Shown: positions 1 through 9,101, numbered from the stretch's first letter. The stretch is DNA of 64,000 nt from Leptospira wolbachii serovar Codice str. CDC (GCF_000332515.2 NZ_AOGZ02000014.1:2372001-2436000), one strand, 5' to 3'. Numbers and translations: made by a program. The notes: generated by a model not told the origin, from the letters alone.

Positions 1-837
1 TTTGGGTCCAAAGACTCCATTCGTGTTTTCAATTTTTGATTTGATATTGGTTTTGAATTCTAATTGTTCAGTTTGTGTTAGGTTTGGGAACTGTGCCACT
101 TCACCTTCTACATAACGATTTTTTAAAATATCCAATTCTCTTCGATTACGCCCAGTGACATCTTCAAAAAATTTCTGTTTGGCTCCATTACAATTACCTG
201 CGTATGATTCACAGTTAGGTTCTAGTTGTGGATTTACATAAGTGAGTTCTAAATAGATATTAATGTATTCGCCAAGATTTGGAACTTTGCCTTCTTGAAT
301 TTCCAACACTTGAGGAACTGTATCTCTATCGGTGTATTGTCTTTCGATGGCTTCCCGTGAGGTTTTAGTTTCAGGAACCGTGCTATTTACCTTTACTGGT
401 TTTTTTGACTCTCCAACGATTACTTTGTTTCGCATAACTTCCGTTTTGGTTTCTAGAATTTCGTAAGCTTGGAAGTTTACTGGTTGTTTGGCGATAATTT
501 CACCCTTTTGGTTTAGGACAATGATATGATGGTCTAAAATGGTGCCAGAAATGATTTCTTCTATAATGCTAATACCGGCATCTTCAAAAAACAAATCCAA
601 CTGTATGAAGGGAATTTTGTTCTCTGAATATTCCACACTGACACCTGGTTCTAAAGTCAGAGGTTTTTTTCCTTCTTTGGAATCGGTATGAAATGCTTCC
701 GATTTGGTAATCATCTTAATTCGGTTGAGATTGATTTGTTCCGTATGGGTGGGGAAGGTTGGTGTGATTACCTGTTGCGGAGTTTGGCATCCGAAAGAGA
801 GGAGTAACAGGAAGGAAACAAAATACAAACGATTCAT
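1..837 (-). CDS. Putative lipoprotein, C-terminus cut off by the window edge
   Basis: The frame is open from an ATG to the window edge (279 codons, no stop), so the C-terminus lies outside. The N-terminus is a lipoprotein signal: Met-Asn-Arg, a hydrophobic Leu/Phe run, then LLSFGC, with the lipidated Cys at about residue 17. The mature part is polar and rich in Lys, Glu, Thr and Val, with two Cys in an N-C-E-S-Y-A-G-N-C stretch near residue 200. I do not recognise a domain. It is probably an outer-membrane or periplasmic lipoprotein, as is common in spirochaetes. The next gene upstream on the same strand is the DUF3332 protein, with about 50 bp between them that hold a hairpin. Confidence 0.8.
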   Translation of the reverse strand, partial: MNRLYFVSFLLLLSFGCQTPQQVITPTFPTHTEQINLNRIKMITKSEAFHTDSKEGKKPLTLEPGVSVEYSENKIPFIQLDLFFEDAGISIIEEIISGTILDHHIIVLNQKGEIIAKQPVNFQAYEILETKTEVMRNKVIVGESKKPVKVNSTVPETKTSREAIERQYTDRDTVPQVLEIQEGKVPNLGEYINIYLELTYVNPQLEPNCESYAGNCNGAKQKFFEDVTGRNRRELDILKNRYVEGEVAQFPNLTQTEQLEFKTNIKSKIENTNGVFGPK

Positions 838-860
838 AGTTTAAGTATCGGATATAGATT

Positions 861-878
861 GCCCCTAAAATTAGGGGC
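861..878 (-). terminator. Hairpin between two minus-strand genes, possible weak terminator
   Basis: GCCCCTA and TAGGGGC form a perfect 7-bp stem around a 4-base loop, 13 bases past the stop of the DUF3332 gene. No T-run follows on the minus strand, so a classical intrinsic terminator is not supported. It could attenuate or stabilise the mRNA. Confidence 0.35.
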
Positions 879-890
879 AAACAGGTAAGT

Positions 891-1397
891 TTAGATGTGT
901 TTTACGGAAAGCGGAGGGAGGATTGGTCCGCTAGTTTGGATGATTTCCACATACTTTCCATTCACCAAACGGAATGCTTTTTCTGGGCGATCTTTTAAGA
1001 AATAAACAGCTTCCATTCCTTTTTGGCCTGGTGCTTCCATTTTTAGAACCTTACCCCACTCTGTGTAAGTAAGAGTGATGGATTGACCATCTTGGTTGTA
1101 TTCTTTTACGAGTTTTCCATCAAAGTCATACTCAGCCATAGCAATTGGGTTTTTGTCAGTCCAGAACTCAATTAGGTTGAAAATAAAGATATCTAAAAAA
1201 CTTCCAAATCCATAAGCAATGTATAGTGGGAAGATCATTAAAAGGGAACGAAAGAAACCTGCAAGTTTGCCAGAACCAATTTGGATATTTCCGTTAAAGG
1301 AGTAAACTGCTTTGACAGCACCAAATTTTCCAAAACAATTGGAAAGTAAGCCAAAGGACAAAATTCCCACGAGAGATGTTTTTAATATTTTTTTCAT
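891..1397 (-). CDS. DUF3332 family membrane lipoprotein
   Basis: A 168-residue protein with a Lys-rich start, a hydrophobic stretch and LLSNC, a plausible lipobox with Cys at residue 21. The sequence after it (GSGKLAGFFRSLLMIFPLY and the next 25 residues) is strongly hydrophobic and could span or lie in the membrane. The C-terminal half is soluble, with two TY-like beta stretches and a run on residues near GKVLKMEA. The overall pattern (small lipoprotein, central hydrophobic helix, charged tail) fits the DUF3332 family known from Leptospira and Vibrio; no function is established for that family. Family assignment is from memory of the pattern. Confidence 0.65.
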   Translation of the reverse strand: MKKILKTSLVGILSFGLLSNCFGKFGAVKAVYSFNGNIQIGSGKLAGFFRSLLMIFPLYIAYGFGSFLDIFIFNLIEFWTDKNPIAMAEYDFDGKLVKEYNQDGQSITLTYTEWGKVLKMEAPGQKGMEAVYFLKDRPEKAFRLVNGKYVEIIQTSGPILPPLSVKHI

Positions 1398-1527
1398 TTT
1401 ATACCTCTAAGTTTTTAGCTAGAAAACTAGAAGTATATCATAGGCGATTCTGTTGCCATCTGCAAGCCGAAATGATTGACAGACATATTTTTTCAAAGAG
1501 CCTGGTCTGAATAGAAGGCATATCCCA

Positions 1528-2988
1528 TTGATCTTTTCTGATTTTGAATATTTTGTCTTCTTTCTCTTCGTTTTTTTTACGGTTTGGTACGTATTCCCCG
1601 CCATTTTTTCGAACCAATCTCAAGAAACACGAATCTTACACGTATTCCTACTCATTAGTAGTTATTTCTTTTACATGTCTTGGGACTACCGATTCGGTGC
1701 GCTCATTTTGCTTTCTACTGCCATTGACTATTTTGTAGGACTCAAACTTAGCTCAGAGACTAGGGAAAAAGTAAGATACTACCTCTTACTTTTTAGTTTG
1801 ATTACGAACCTGGTTTTTATTTTAGGCTTTTTTAAATACTATAATTTTCTTGTGACCTCTATCAACACTGTCACCAATCCAATGTTTGGTGCAGATGCAC
1901 TTCCTGTTCTTAAAATCATTCTTCCTGCGGGAATTTCCTTTTTTACCTTCCAATCTTTATCTTATACGATTGATGTATATCGCAGGGAAATCCCGGCTGA
2001 AAAAGATTTCATTCGTTTTGCTCTGTTTGTAAGTTTTTTCCCGCAATTGGTAGCAGGCCCGATTGTGACGGCAAGGACCTTTATGCCACAATTGTACGTT
2101 CCGAAGAAATTGGAAGATATTGAGTTTCGGGTTGCGATTCGATTCTTTATGTTAGGTTATTTTAAAAAAGCAATCCTATCTGATATGGTGGCTCCTACCA
2201 TTGATACCATTTATGCAGATCCTGCTGGACATCACGCCTACGCCTTGTTAATTGCAGCTGCCTTGGGTGGAATCCAGGTTTATTTAGACTTTAGCGGATA
2301 TTCGGATATGGCGATTGGAAGTGCCATGTTACTTGGTTACAAACTTCCCACTAATTTCAATTTGCCTTTCATTGCCACTTCCGTTTCTGGTTTTTGGCGC
2401 CGGTGGCACATGACCTTAAATTCTTGGTTACGCGATTATATTTATATTCCTATGGGGGGAAGTCGGGTAACATCAGTAAGACGAAAGTTTAATCTTTGGT
2501 TTACTATGTTTGTGAGTGGAGTTTGGCACGGAGCTCAATGGACTTTTGTGTTTTGGGGATCCCTCAATGGTGTTTTTTATGTTTTGGAAGAGGTTTGGAA
2601 GGAGTGGTTTCCTGACAAAAAGGACAATGCAAAGGCAAAACATTGGTATAAAGTTCCTCTTTGGCTCTTTCAGAATATTCTGAATAGCTCCATTTTCTTT
2701 TTAGGTGCAGTTTTTTTCCGTTCCCTTACTTGGGAAAATGCCTGGATCCACATTCGGGGAATTTTTACTTTTCAGATGGGACAAATCCGGCCTTATATGT
2801 GGAAGGACTTCCTTTGGATCCTATTCTTCTTGTATTTGGGCCATGCCATCGGTTATTTGATCTTTGAAAAGGGAAAAGGCAAAAAAATCCCGGCTAGTTT
2901 GGAGTTTGCCCTCTATCCGGTTCTCTTTCTTGTCTTAAATTTGGCTACACCAGAAAATTCTGTTCCGTTCATTTACTTTCAGTTCTAA
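1528..2988 (+). CDS. MBOAT family O-acyltransferase (AlgI/DltB-like)
   Basis: A polytopic inner-membrane protein of 486 residues that should transfer an acyl group, usually acetyl, to a polysaccharide or lipid outside the membrane. The MBOAT signature is clear: SGFWRRWHMTLNSWLRDY near residue 290, a GGSR loop, then SGVWHGAQWTFVFWG with the conserved histidine H334. About ten hydrophobic segments are visible. The start is a TTG preceded by GAAGG; the residues after it (IFSDFEYFVFF) look like normal AlgI N-termini. AlgI-type enzymes usually work with an SGNH/AlgJ-like partner, but none is encoded next to it here. The real acceptor cannot be told from sequence. Confidence 0.88.
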   Translation: MIFSDFEYFVFFLFVFFTVWYVFPAIFSNQSQETRILHVFLLISSYFFYMSWDYRFGALILLSTAIDYFVGLKLSSETREKVRYYLLLFSLITNLVFILGFFKYYNFLVTSINTVTNPMFGADALPVLKIILPAGISFFTFQSLSYTIDVYRREIPAEKDFIRFALFVSFFPQLVAGPIVTARTFMPQLYVPKKLEDIEFRVAIRFFMLGYFKKAILSDMVAPTIDTIYADPAGHHAYALLIAAALGGIQVYLDFSGYSDMAIGSAMLLGYKLPTNFNLPFIATSVSGFWRRWHMTLNSWLRDYIYIPMGGSRVTSVRRKFNLWFTMFVSGVWHGAQWTFVFWGSLNGVFYVLEEVWKEWFPDKKDNAKAKHWYKVPLWLFQNILNSSIFFLGAVFFRSLTWENAWIHIRGIFTFQMGQIRPYMWKDFLWILFFLYLGHAIGYLIFEKGKGKKIPASLEFALYPVLFLVLNLATPENSVPFIYFQF

Positions 2989-3035
2989 TTTGCTTTTTTC
3001 GTTTCCAATAATGGGAATCCTTGTACCTTGTTGCT

Positions 3036-3383
3036 ATGGAAAGTGAGCGAAGGCTTCCAAGAATATCTCCAGGTGACTTTTCTGGATTTGAGGTCCAATT
3101 GGATTTGGAAGGGATCACTTTGTTCGGAAAGTTAGGGAATATTTCGGAAGAGGGCCTTTGTTTTTTGGGTGAGGATGACTTACTCAGCGATGAAATTGAG
3201 TCCCAAGTTTTGGGTAGTATTGTTTGGTCAAAAGGCACCAAACGGATGTTCTTTGAAGGTACAATTATCTGGACCCAAACTTCCAAAATCAAAAACGTAA
3301 TTTATTATATTGCAGGAATCCAATTTCAAGAAAGGCTCAATCTTACGGATTCCATGCTCGCACGTAGTTTGGAGATTAAATGA
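3036..3383 (+). CDS. PilZ-like domain protein
   Basis: A small soluble protein of 115 residues. It begins with an Arg pair (ERRLPR) and, about 30 residues later, has NISEEGLCFL, which matches the RxxxR...(D/N)xSxxG pattern of c-di-GMP-binding PilZ domains. The rest alternates beta-strands, as PilZ barrels do. I chose the ATG (ESERR follows) rather than a TTG five codons upstream. The stop overlaps the next ATG by 4 bp (ATGA), so the two are likely translated together. If PilZ is correct, it would be a c-di-GMP receptor; binding needs the Arg and Asn/Ser residues, which are present. Confidence 0.6.
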   Translation: MESERRLPRISPGDFSGFEVQLDLEGITLFGKLGNISEEGLCFLGEDDLLSDEIESQVLGSIVWSKGTKRMFFEGTIIWTQTSKIKNVIYYIAGIQFQERLNLTDSMLARSLEIK

Positions 3384-4072
3384 AAATACTACTCCTTGGT
3401 GGAACTGGTCTTATCGGTAAACAAGTGTTACTCTCTCTAGTTTTTTACCCTCAAATTAAAAAGGTAATTGTTTGGGCGAGAAACTCACCCTCTAGTTCCA
3501 ATCCCAATGTCCCCATTGAAGTGGTACAAGTTCGTTTTGAGGATTTTAAAGTGGGAAAAGTTTCCATTCCCGAAGGGATCGATGCTGTATTTTGTTGTTT
3601 GGGTACAACCATTAATAAAGCGGGAAGCCAAGAGAAGTTTAAAGAAATTGATTACGAATATCCATTGCTGGCAGCAAAACAAGCGAAAGAAAAAAAGATC
3701 CCAGGATTTTATATCATTACAGCTATGGGATCAGATCCGAACTCTTCGATATTTTATAACCGAGTGAAAGGCGAAATTGAAACGGAACTACGTAAGTTAC
3801 AATTTCCCTTTTTAGGAATCTTTCGGCCTTCTTTACTTATCGGAGAAAGAGAAGAGGTGCGAGTGGGAGAGAAAGTGGGAGAATTTCTTGGCCATCTCAT
3901 TCCTTTTGGTCTTCTGGGGCTCAAAAAATACAAACCCATTCCCGGTGAGTATGTTGCGAAATCCATGATTTATTCTTTGTTACACGACAAACCTGAGCCG
4001 GGTGTGGCACCTATAGTGAAAATTTATGAAAACGATGTCCTTTGGGAGATCGGTAAGGACCATTCTTTTTGA
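3380..4072 (+). CDS. NAD(P)-binding Rossmann-fold oxidoreductase (SDR-a/NmrA-like)
   Basis: The protein starts with MKILLLGGTGLIGKQVL, the GxxGxxG dinucleotide-binding turn of atypical short-chain dehydrogenases. Next come a CLGTTINKAGS stretch and, in the middle, a Tyr-Asn-Arg-Val-Lys-Gly segment (FYNRVKGEIE) that carries the YxxxK active-site spacing. GIFRPSLLIGER follows, typical of the YbjT/HTATIP2-like group. It is 230 residues, short and without a second domain. Substrate is unknown. It overlaps the PilZ gene before it and the acyltransferase after it by 4 bp each, so the three probably form one transcript. Confidence 0.75.
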   Translation: MKILLLGGTGLIGKQVLLSLVFYPQIKKVIVWARNSPSSSNPNVPIEVVQVRFEDFKVGKVSIPEGIDAVFCCLGTTINKAGSQEKFKEIDYEYPLLAAKQAKEKKIPGFYIITAMGSDPNSSIFYNRVKGEIETELRKLQFPFLGIFRPSLLIGEREEVRVGEKVGEFLGHLIPFGLLGLKKYKPIPGEYVAKSMIYSLLHDKPEPGVAPIVKIYENDVLWEIGKDHSF

Positions 4073-4806
4073 TTCCAGATAACAAACAAAAACCTTATTC
4101 CAAAACCAAATACATTATCCTCAGTTGGGTGGTTCATTTCATTGTCCGAGTTTGGTACCTATTTGTTCGAAACCAAAAATTCATCATCCCCGAGGAAAGT
4201 GCCAAGGTCATTGAAAAAGGTTCAGGTTACATCATTGCTGTTTTTCATGAAACCACACTTTCTCTTTATAGGCATGCCACTCAGTATTTGAAACGAAAGA
4301 AAAAAGCAGATATGGTGGCACTTGTTTCCCAATCCAAAGATGGAGAGATCATCCACCAAACCTTTGCTCGCTCTAACCTTCGTTCGGTTCGCGGTTCTTC
4401 TACACGAGGGGGCACCGGCGCATTTCGCAATATCTTAAAAGAAATGAAACAAGGTGCGGTTCCTATTTTTACTGTCGATGGTCCCAAGGGCCCGAGACGG
4501 GAAGTGAAACCAGGAGTGATTGTGACTGCTTCTCTTACAGGATTTCCCATCCTGTATTTGCATTCTTGTTATGACAGGGCCTATACTTTCAAAAGTTGGG
4601 ACAGGCATTTTTTTCCTAAGTTTGGAGCCCGACTTTTTATCCAATACGGGGAGCCGTTCTTTGTTCCGAAAGGCCTTTCGGAGAGCCAAATGGATGAATA
4701 TGCCAAAAAATTGGAAATTGCCATGGGGAAAAATGCCGAAATCCTAGAATCCTATGTGCGTGGACTATACCCCGACAATTCTATTGACGTACCGCCTAAA
4801 CTCTAA
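4069..4806 (+). CDS. DUF374 lysophospholipid acyltransferase-like protein
   Basis: A 245-residue protein with one N-terminal membrane helix (SWVVHFIVRVWYLFV). The DUF374 family, related to LPLAT/PlsC acyltransferases, is recognised by the order of FHETTLSLYRHA (His-x4-like catalytic block), VSQSKDGEII, RGSSTRGGTGAFR and VDGPKGPRREVKPGV. It probably acylates a lipid, perhaps a lipid A precursor or lysophospholipid, at the inner membrane. The start is a TTG that overlaps the stop of the previous gene (TTGA), which indicates translational coupling. metK follows after 25 bp. Confidence 0.8.
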   Translation: MIPDNKQKPYSKTKYIILSWVVHFIVRVWYLFVRNQKFIIPEESAKVIEKGSGYIIAVFHETTLSLYRHATQYLKRKKKADMVALVSQSKDGEIIHQTFARSNLRSVRGSSTRGGTGAFRNILKEMKQGAVPIFTVDGPKGPRREVKPGVIVTASLTGFPILYLHSCYDRAYTFKSWDRHFFPKFGARLFIQYGEPFFVPKGLSESQMDEYAKKLEIAMGKNAEILESYVRGLYPDNSIDVPPKL

Positions 4807-4831
4807 ATTTTAACCAAGTAAGGTAAAAAAT

Positions 4832-5998
4832 ATGTCCTCTCTTAAAAACTATATCTTCACTTCCGAGTCCGTATCTGAAGGACACCCAGACAAAGTCTGC
4901 GACCAAATCTCTGATGCCATTCTCGATGCGTATTTAGCTCAAGATCCAAAATCTCGTGTGGCTTGTGAAACTCTCGTCACTACAAACTTAGTTGTGATCG
5001 CTGGTGAAATTACCAGTAAAGGAAAAGTAGACACACAAGAAGTCGCACGTGATGTGATCCGAAAAATCGGTTATAACGATATCAATATGTACTTCGATGC
5101 TGATTTTGCTGTGGTTGCTTCCCATGTTCATGCACAGTCACCTGACATTGCTCAAGGGGTAAATGAAGGAGAAGGACTTCATACAGAACAAGGGGCAGGA
5201 GACCAAGGTCTTATGTTTGGTTTTGCAATTGCAGAAACGCCAGAACTTATGCCAGCTCCTCTTTACTATTCGCACAAACTTTTAGAACATTTATCTGAAC
5301 TTCGCCATACAAACAAAATCGAATGGCTACGCCCAGATGCTAAATCACAAGTGACCATCCAATACGAAGATGGAAAACCTAAGAAAGTCGATACAGTGGT
5401 GATCTCCACTCAACACAAACCAGGTGTGACTCACAAACAAATCGAAGAAGCAGTGATCGAAGAATGTATCAAAAAAATGATACCAAAAGAGCTTCTTGTG
5501 AACACTCGTTATTTTATCAACCCTACAGGTAAATTTGAGATTGGTGGACCACATGGTGACACAGGTCTTACAGGTCGTAAGATTATCGTAGATACTTACG
5601 GTGGAATGGGTCGTCATGGTGGTGGTGCTTTCTCTGGAAAGGATCCATCTAAAGTGGATCGTTCTGCTGCGTATATCGGTCGTTATATTGCGAAAAACGT
5701 TGTGGCAGCTGGTCTTGCTCACAAATGCGAAGTGCAACTTGCTTATGCCATTGGTGTGGCAGAACCAGTTTCTGTTCTTGTGGATACATTCGGAACAGGA
5801 ACAATTTCCGATGAAGAAATTGCAAAACGAGTTTTAGCAAACTTCAAACTCACTCCTAAAGGTATCGTTGATGGTTTGGATCTTCTTGGAAAAGGAAGAA
5901 AATACCAAGAAACAGCGGCTTATGGTCACTTTGGTAGAACAGGTAGTACATTTACTTGGGAAAAAACTGATAAAGCAGAAGCTTTAAAAAAAGGATAA
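4832..5998 (+). CDS. metK: S-adenosylmethionine synthase
   Basis: Makes S-adenosylmethionine from methionine and ATP in the cytoplasm. The 388-residue length is typical. Diagnostic motifs are [20 protein letters not shown] at the N-terminus (ATP and Mg binding), [10 protein letters not shown] near residue 120, and [19 protein letters not shown] near residue 265. A good ribosome-binding site (TAAGG) lies 8 bases before the ATG. The next gene starts one base after its stop. The gap in front of it is only 25 bases, so there is no room for a SAM riboswitch; any control must come from the promoter of the upstream genes. Confidence 0.98.
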   Translation: MSSLKNYIFTSESVSEGHPDKVCDQISDAILDAYLAQDPKSRVACETLVTTNLVVIAGEITSKGKVDTQEVARDVIRKIGYNDINMYFDADFAVVASHVHAQSPDIAQGVNEGEGLHTEQGAGDQGLMFGFAIAETPELMPAPLYYSHKLLEHLSELRHTNKIEWLRPDAKSQVTIQYEDGKPKKVDTVVISTQHKPGVTHKQIEEAVIEECIKKMIPKELLVNTRYFINPTGKFEIGGPHGDTGLTGRKIIVDTYGGMGRHGGGAFSGKDPSKVDRSAAYIGRYIAKNVVAAGLAHKCEVQLAYAIGVAEPVSVLVDTFGTGTISDEEIAKRVLANFKLTPKGIVDGLDLLGKGRKYQETAAYGHFGRTGSTFTWEKTDKAEALKKG

Positions 5999-5999
5999 T

Positions 6000-6965
6000 A
6001 TGGGAGCACCTAGCCAATCCACTGCGGACAAAAAAGCAACAAGAGATGCATACGGCGAAGCCTTAGTTGAGTTAGGTGCATCCAGACAAGACGTCGTAGT
6101 TTTAGATGCGGATCTTTCTGGTTCCACTAAAACTGCAGATTTTAAGAAAAAATACCCTGAACGTTTTTTTAACGTTGGAGTCGCTGAACAAAACTTAGTC
6201 GGTCATGCGGCAGGTCTTGCTCTTTCCGGATTTGTACCTTTTGCTTCCAGTTTTGCTATGTTTTTATCCGGGCGAGCTTGGGAAGTGGTTCGCAATAGTG
6301 TTGTTTATCCACAGGTAAATGTTAAACTCGTTGCTTCTCACGGTGGAATCACAGTGGGAGAAGACGGTGCTTCTCACCAATGTATTGAAGACTTTGCAAT
6401 TATGAGAGTCATTCCTGAAATGACAGTGATTTGTCCTTCTGATTTTAACGAAACCAAACAAGTCATTCATGCAATTGCAGACTTTAAAGGTCCTGTTTAC
6501 GTAAGAGTAGGCCGTCCGGCAATCCCTGTGATTGAACGAGAAAACTACAAATTCCAAATTGGAAAAGCAGAAGTCATCTCGGAAGGAAAAGATGTTTGTA
6601 TCATCGCCAATGGTGTGATGGTAAACGAAGCCATGATTGCTGTGGGTCTTCTCAAAGAAAAAGGAATTAATGCAAGCCTTCTCAATATGGCTACCATCAA
6701 ACCTTTGGATAAAGAAGCCATCATCGCCAAAGCAAAAGAATGTGGGGCCATTGTCACTTGTGAAGAACACAATGTCATTGGTGGTCTTGGTTCTGCTGTA
6801 TCAGAACTTCTTTCCGAAGAGTATCCCGTTCCTGTCATCAAAGTGGGAATGAAAGATACATTTGGTAAATCGGGAACTTGGAGTGGTCTACTCGACTACT
6901 TCGGTCTCCGTGCCAAAGATGTAGTTTCCCACGCAGAAATCGCCATTTCCAAAAAGAAAAAATAA
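6000..6965 (+). CDS. Transketolase, C-terminal (pyrimidine-binding) subunit
   Basis: The 321-residue protein equals the second half of a transketolase. It has [20 protein letters not shown], with the Glu that activates thiamine diphosphate, [13 protein letters not shown], and the C-terminal domain ending in [10 protein letters not shown] and DTFGKSGTW. The N-terminal, diphosphate-binding half is not encoded in this window, so the enzyme must pair with a subunit made elsewhere, as in many split transketolases. Known role: two-carbon transfer in the non-oxidative pentose phosphate pathway. It starts one base after the metK stop, so the two are surely co-transcribed. Confidence 0.93.
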   Translation: MGAPSQSTADKKATRDAYGEALVELGASRQDVVVLDADLSGSTKTADFKKKYPERFFNVGVAEQNLVGHAAGLALSGFVPFASSFAMFLSGRAWEVVRNSVVYPQVNVKLVASHGGITVGEDGASHQCIEDFAIMRVIPEMTVICPSDFNETKQVIHAIADFKGPVYVRVGRPAIPVIERENYKFQIGKAEVISEGKDVCIIANGVMVNEAMIAVGLLKEKGINASLLNMATIKPLDKEAIIAKAKECGAIVTCEEHNVIGGLGSAVSELLSEEYPVPVIKVGMKDTFGKSGTWSGLLDYFGLRAKDVVSHAEIAISKKKK

Positions 6966-6982
6966 GGTTTGGGTTTTGGGTT

Positions 6983-7309
6983 ATGACCGGTGCCGGAGTT
7001 TCCCAACCATCCATCTTAGAAGAAACCGAAGTGAGGCCACGTCGTAATGACGGGCCTTGGAAGGTTGTACTTTGGGATGATGACTTTCACACTTACGAAT
7101 ATGTCATTGAGATGTTGATGGATGTCTGCCAAATGCCTTGGGAAAAGGCCTTCCAACATGCCGTTGAAGTCGATACAAAAAAGAAAACCATAGTTTTTTC
7201 AGGGGAATTAGAACACGCCGAGTTTGTCCACGAACGGATCTTAAACTACGGCCCAGACCCTCGGATGAGTTCCTCGAAAGGATCCATGACGGCCACACTA
7301 GAACAGTAA
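6983..7309 (+). CDS. clpS: ATP-dependent Clp protease adaptor ClpS
   Basis: A 108-residue adaptor that delivers N-degron substrates to ClpA-type unfoldases. The core is PWKVVLWDDDFHTYEYVIEML followed by AFQHAVEVDTKKKTIVFSG and GELEHAEFVHERI; the D-D-D/H-T-Y-E block forms the N-degron pocket. The second half of the ClpS signature (G/EAEFxxERIL) is normal. The start is the ATG before TGAGVSQPS; the frame is open further upstream but overlaps the transketolase gene. No clpA lies next to it in the window. It is the last gene of the plus-strand run that begins near 3.0 kb. Confidence 0.93.
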   Translation: MTGAGVSQPSILEETEVRPRRNDGPWKVVLWDDDFHTYEYVIEMLMDVCQMPWEKAFQHAVEVDTKKKTIVFSGELEHAEFVHERILNYGPDPRMSSSKGSMTATLEQ

Positions 7310-7316
7310 ATGACTG

Positions 7317-8195
7317 TTATGCGTAGTAATACGTTTGGATTGTGTTAATTAAATAAGAAATCCATTGACCTTCTTTTGCTTTTCCATCGAATGAAATGTA
7401 GCCATTTGATTTATAAACATAGTCAACAGCCCACATTTTGTTTTTATTTCTTTTTTCATTAATATATTCGATAGAATCCTTAACTCTTGTGTCTTTTATT
7501 TTATCTGTTTCAGAGATAAACCAGAGTAATTCTAAAATAGTTATATTGTAATTTTCGGGAAAATAAAGATCAAGTATGTGTTTAGTGATTGGGTTCCCAT
7601 TCGATTGTCTCTTAAAAAGGTGATGCTGCAGAATATACTCTGTACCTTCCTCAAGTTTTAGTTGAAGATTTTTATTTGATTCAAATTTATTATATTCGTG
7701 TAAAGCTATTACTGATTTGGCTAATCCTATATAACAAGGAGTAGATTTAAGGCATCCGCCATGTTTTAAAATTTCTGCCTCCTTCCAATCAGAGTTAAAA
7801 TTTCTATGGAAAGCCTGATAATTTATGATCCAGTTAACAGCATTTTTGACAATTTTATTAGATTGTAGACCCAATTTACAAAAGGCTTTAATTAATATAG
7901 CATTGTAACATGGTAATAAATTTTCCTTATTTCCAGTGAGAGAAAATCCTTCAGAAGTTCCAAGGTTTTTGATAATTAAATCAACTATTTTCTTAGTATA
8001 TGGTAGTTGTATAGAATATGGAATTTCACTAAGTGCAATTAATTTCCAAATAAGAAATAACGGATTTTGATTAATATCCTTTGTTAAATTCTGAACTAAT
8101 TTAGAATTTTTAAGTAAAGAGGTAATCTCGGATTTTGATAAACTTTCTTTTTTGTCATATTTTATTCTTAATTCTAGAGAAGTATCAAATATCAT
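7317..8195 (-). CDS. Alpha/alpha-toroid (terpenoid cyclase/prenyltransferase-fold) protein of unknown function
   Basis: A 292-residue soluble protein without signal peptide. The helical repeats, an H-G-G-C-L-K-S-T-P-C stretch, a later DLYFPENYNITILELLWF and a C-terminal EGQWISYLINTIQ resemble a widespread family of toroid proteins in which a (H)GC...C motif and a final W(V/I)T-like helix recur; these are related by fold to squalene cyclases and prenyltransferases. No DxDD or metal-binding triad for a cyclase or farnesyltransferase is obvious, so an enzymatic role is doubtful. Its G+C, about 30%, is clearly below its neighbours, which hints at transfer. It converges on clpS with only 7 bp between stops. 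Confidence 0.6.
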   Translation of the reverse strand: MIFDTSLELRIKYDKKESLSKSEITSLLKNSKLVQNLTKDINQNPLFLIWKLIALSEIPYSIQLPYTKKIVDLIIKNLGTSEGFSLTGNKENLLPCYNAILIKAFCKLGLQSNKIVKNAVNWIINYQAFHRNFNSDWKEAEILKHGGCLKSTPCYIGLAKSVIALHEYNKFESNKNLQLKLEEGTEYILQHHLFKRQSNGNPITKHILDLYFPENYNITILELLWFISETDKIKDTRVKDSIEYINEKRNKNKMWAVDYVYKSNGYISFDGKAKEGQWISYLINTIQTYYYA

Positions 8196-8207
8196 GATGT
8201 TTAAAAT

Positions 8208-8233
8208 GTAAAGTGTGAGCGATCACATCTTAC
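8208..8233 (-). terminator. Probable intrinsic terminator of the CBM48-like gene
   Basis: TGTGA-GCGA-TCACA forms a stem whose flanks GTAA and TTAC extend the pairing with two mismatches. On the minus strand it overlaps the stop codon of the CBM48-like gene and is followed by an ATTTTAAA stretch. The T-run is short, so confidence is moderate. The TGTGA/TCACA core resembles a CRP site, but the spacer is 4 and not 6 bases. Confidence 0.45.
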
Positions 8234-9101
8234 GTTCTAAAGCATAATTCCGTTCTGGTACGAGTAGTGATGAAACGGATTCATTGGTATCCACTTTGAT
8301 ATGAGTTGTTGGATTGTAAGTATCCAACATATAATCCCCATCCACAATGAATTGGTAATGGTATTCACCCGGGAGTAGTTTCTTTTCGAGAGTAAAAACT
8401 CCCTTTCTATCTTTTTTCAAAAAATCATGTTCTGGGTTCCAATCATTAAAACTTCCCACAACACGAACCACCTCTGCATTTGGTAAATAGATTTGGAACT
8501 TAACCGTCCGTAAGTCACGTTCTTCGTTTGCAGAATCTTCGAGCACCATAGTTTTTGTTTGGCGGTCAGTATCTTTTCCTTCTAAAATAAAACGAGAGAA
8601 GTAAGATCCAGAGCCATCTTCCAACTTGTCAAAGTTTTCTGGATCATAAGTGAGAAGTCCATTCACTCGGAACTTGTATTCATACACTGGATCTTCTTCG
8701 TAAGTATCAGTGATTTGAGTGGGTTCCACCACGGTATAATAGATACCATATTGATTTCGCTTCATATCGGAACATTCCCAATTGTTGAAACTTCCGCAGA
8801 TTTCTACAGATTCATCCCGGAGTCCATTGTAGGTAAAAAGAATTCCTCTGTGTATTAGTTTGCCAGAGGATACGTAAGATTCCACATCGAGATAACGAAT
8901 GTAACGTGGAGCAATATTTTTTTTGAGACTTTCTAGTTGCCAGAGGTAATAGACTGTATCTTGGTCTTCTGTTTCATCGGACATCTCTAGTTCTTTCGAG
9001 GAAAAACTTCCAATCCAATCCATTCCATCCTCGGCAAAGATTCCGATTCCTGTGAAAAAGAGTAAAAATAGGGCGATAAGGATGGATTTGGATTTCATCA
9101 T
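8223..9101 (-). CDS. Secreted protein with two CBM48/AMPK-like glycogen-binding modules
   Basis: A 292-residue exported protein. Residues 1-23 form a signal peptide (MKSKSILIALFLLFFTGIGIFA) that ends AEDG without a lipobox. Two copies of an isoamylase-N/AMPK-beta-like fold follow: SVEICGSFNNWE with YEYKFRVNGL near residues 100-150, and RVVGSFNDWNPEH with GEYHYQFIVDGDYMLD near residues 210-265. The G-S-F-(N)-(N/D)-W motif is the carbohydrate-binding edge of CBM48. There is no catalytic domain, so it may bind a glucan or only share the fold. Two adjacent ATGs (ATGATG) could both be starts. Periplasmic location is inferred. Confidence 0.75.
   Translation of the reverse strand: MMKSKSILIALFLLFFTGIGIFAEDGMDWIGSFSSKELEMSDETEDQDTVYYLWQLESLKKNIAPRYIRYLDVESYVSSGKLIHRGILFTYNGLRDESVEICGSFNNWECSDMKRNQYGIYYTVVEPTQITDTYEEDPVYEYKFRVNGLLTYDPENFDKLEDGSGSYFSRFILEGKDTDRQTKTMVLEDSANEERDLRTVKFQIYLPNAEVVRVVGSFNDWNPEHDFLKKDRKGVFTLEKKLLPGEYHYQFIVDGDYMLDTYNPTTHIKVDTNESVSSLLVPERNYALERKM

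Noticed and set aside
4807..4831. SAM riboswitch in front of metK
   Set aside because: Only 25 bases separate metK from the preceding gene, too few for any known SAM riboswitch, and no paired elements were seen.
7302..7318. AACAGT/ACTGTT hairpin between clpS and the convergent toroid gene
   Set aside because: The stem is only 6 bp of mostly weak pairs and has no T-run; not enough to call a terminator.
8208..8233. CRP operator (TGTGA ... TCACA)
   Set aside because: The half-sites are separated by 4 bases instead of 6, and the palindrome lies at the 3' end of a gene, where it fits a terminator hairpin better.
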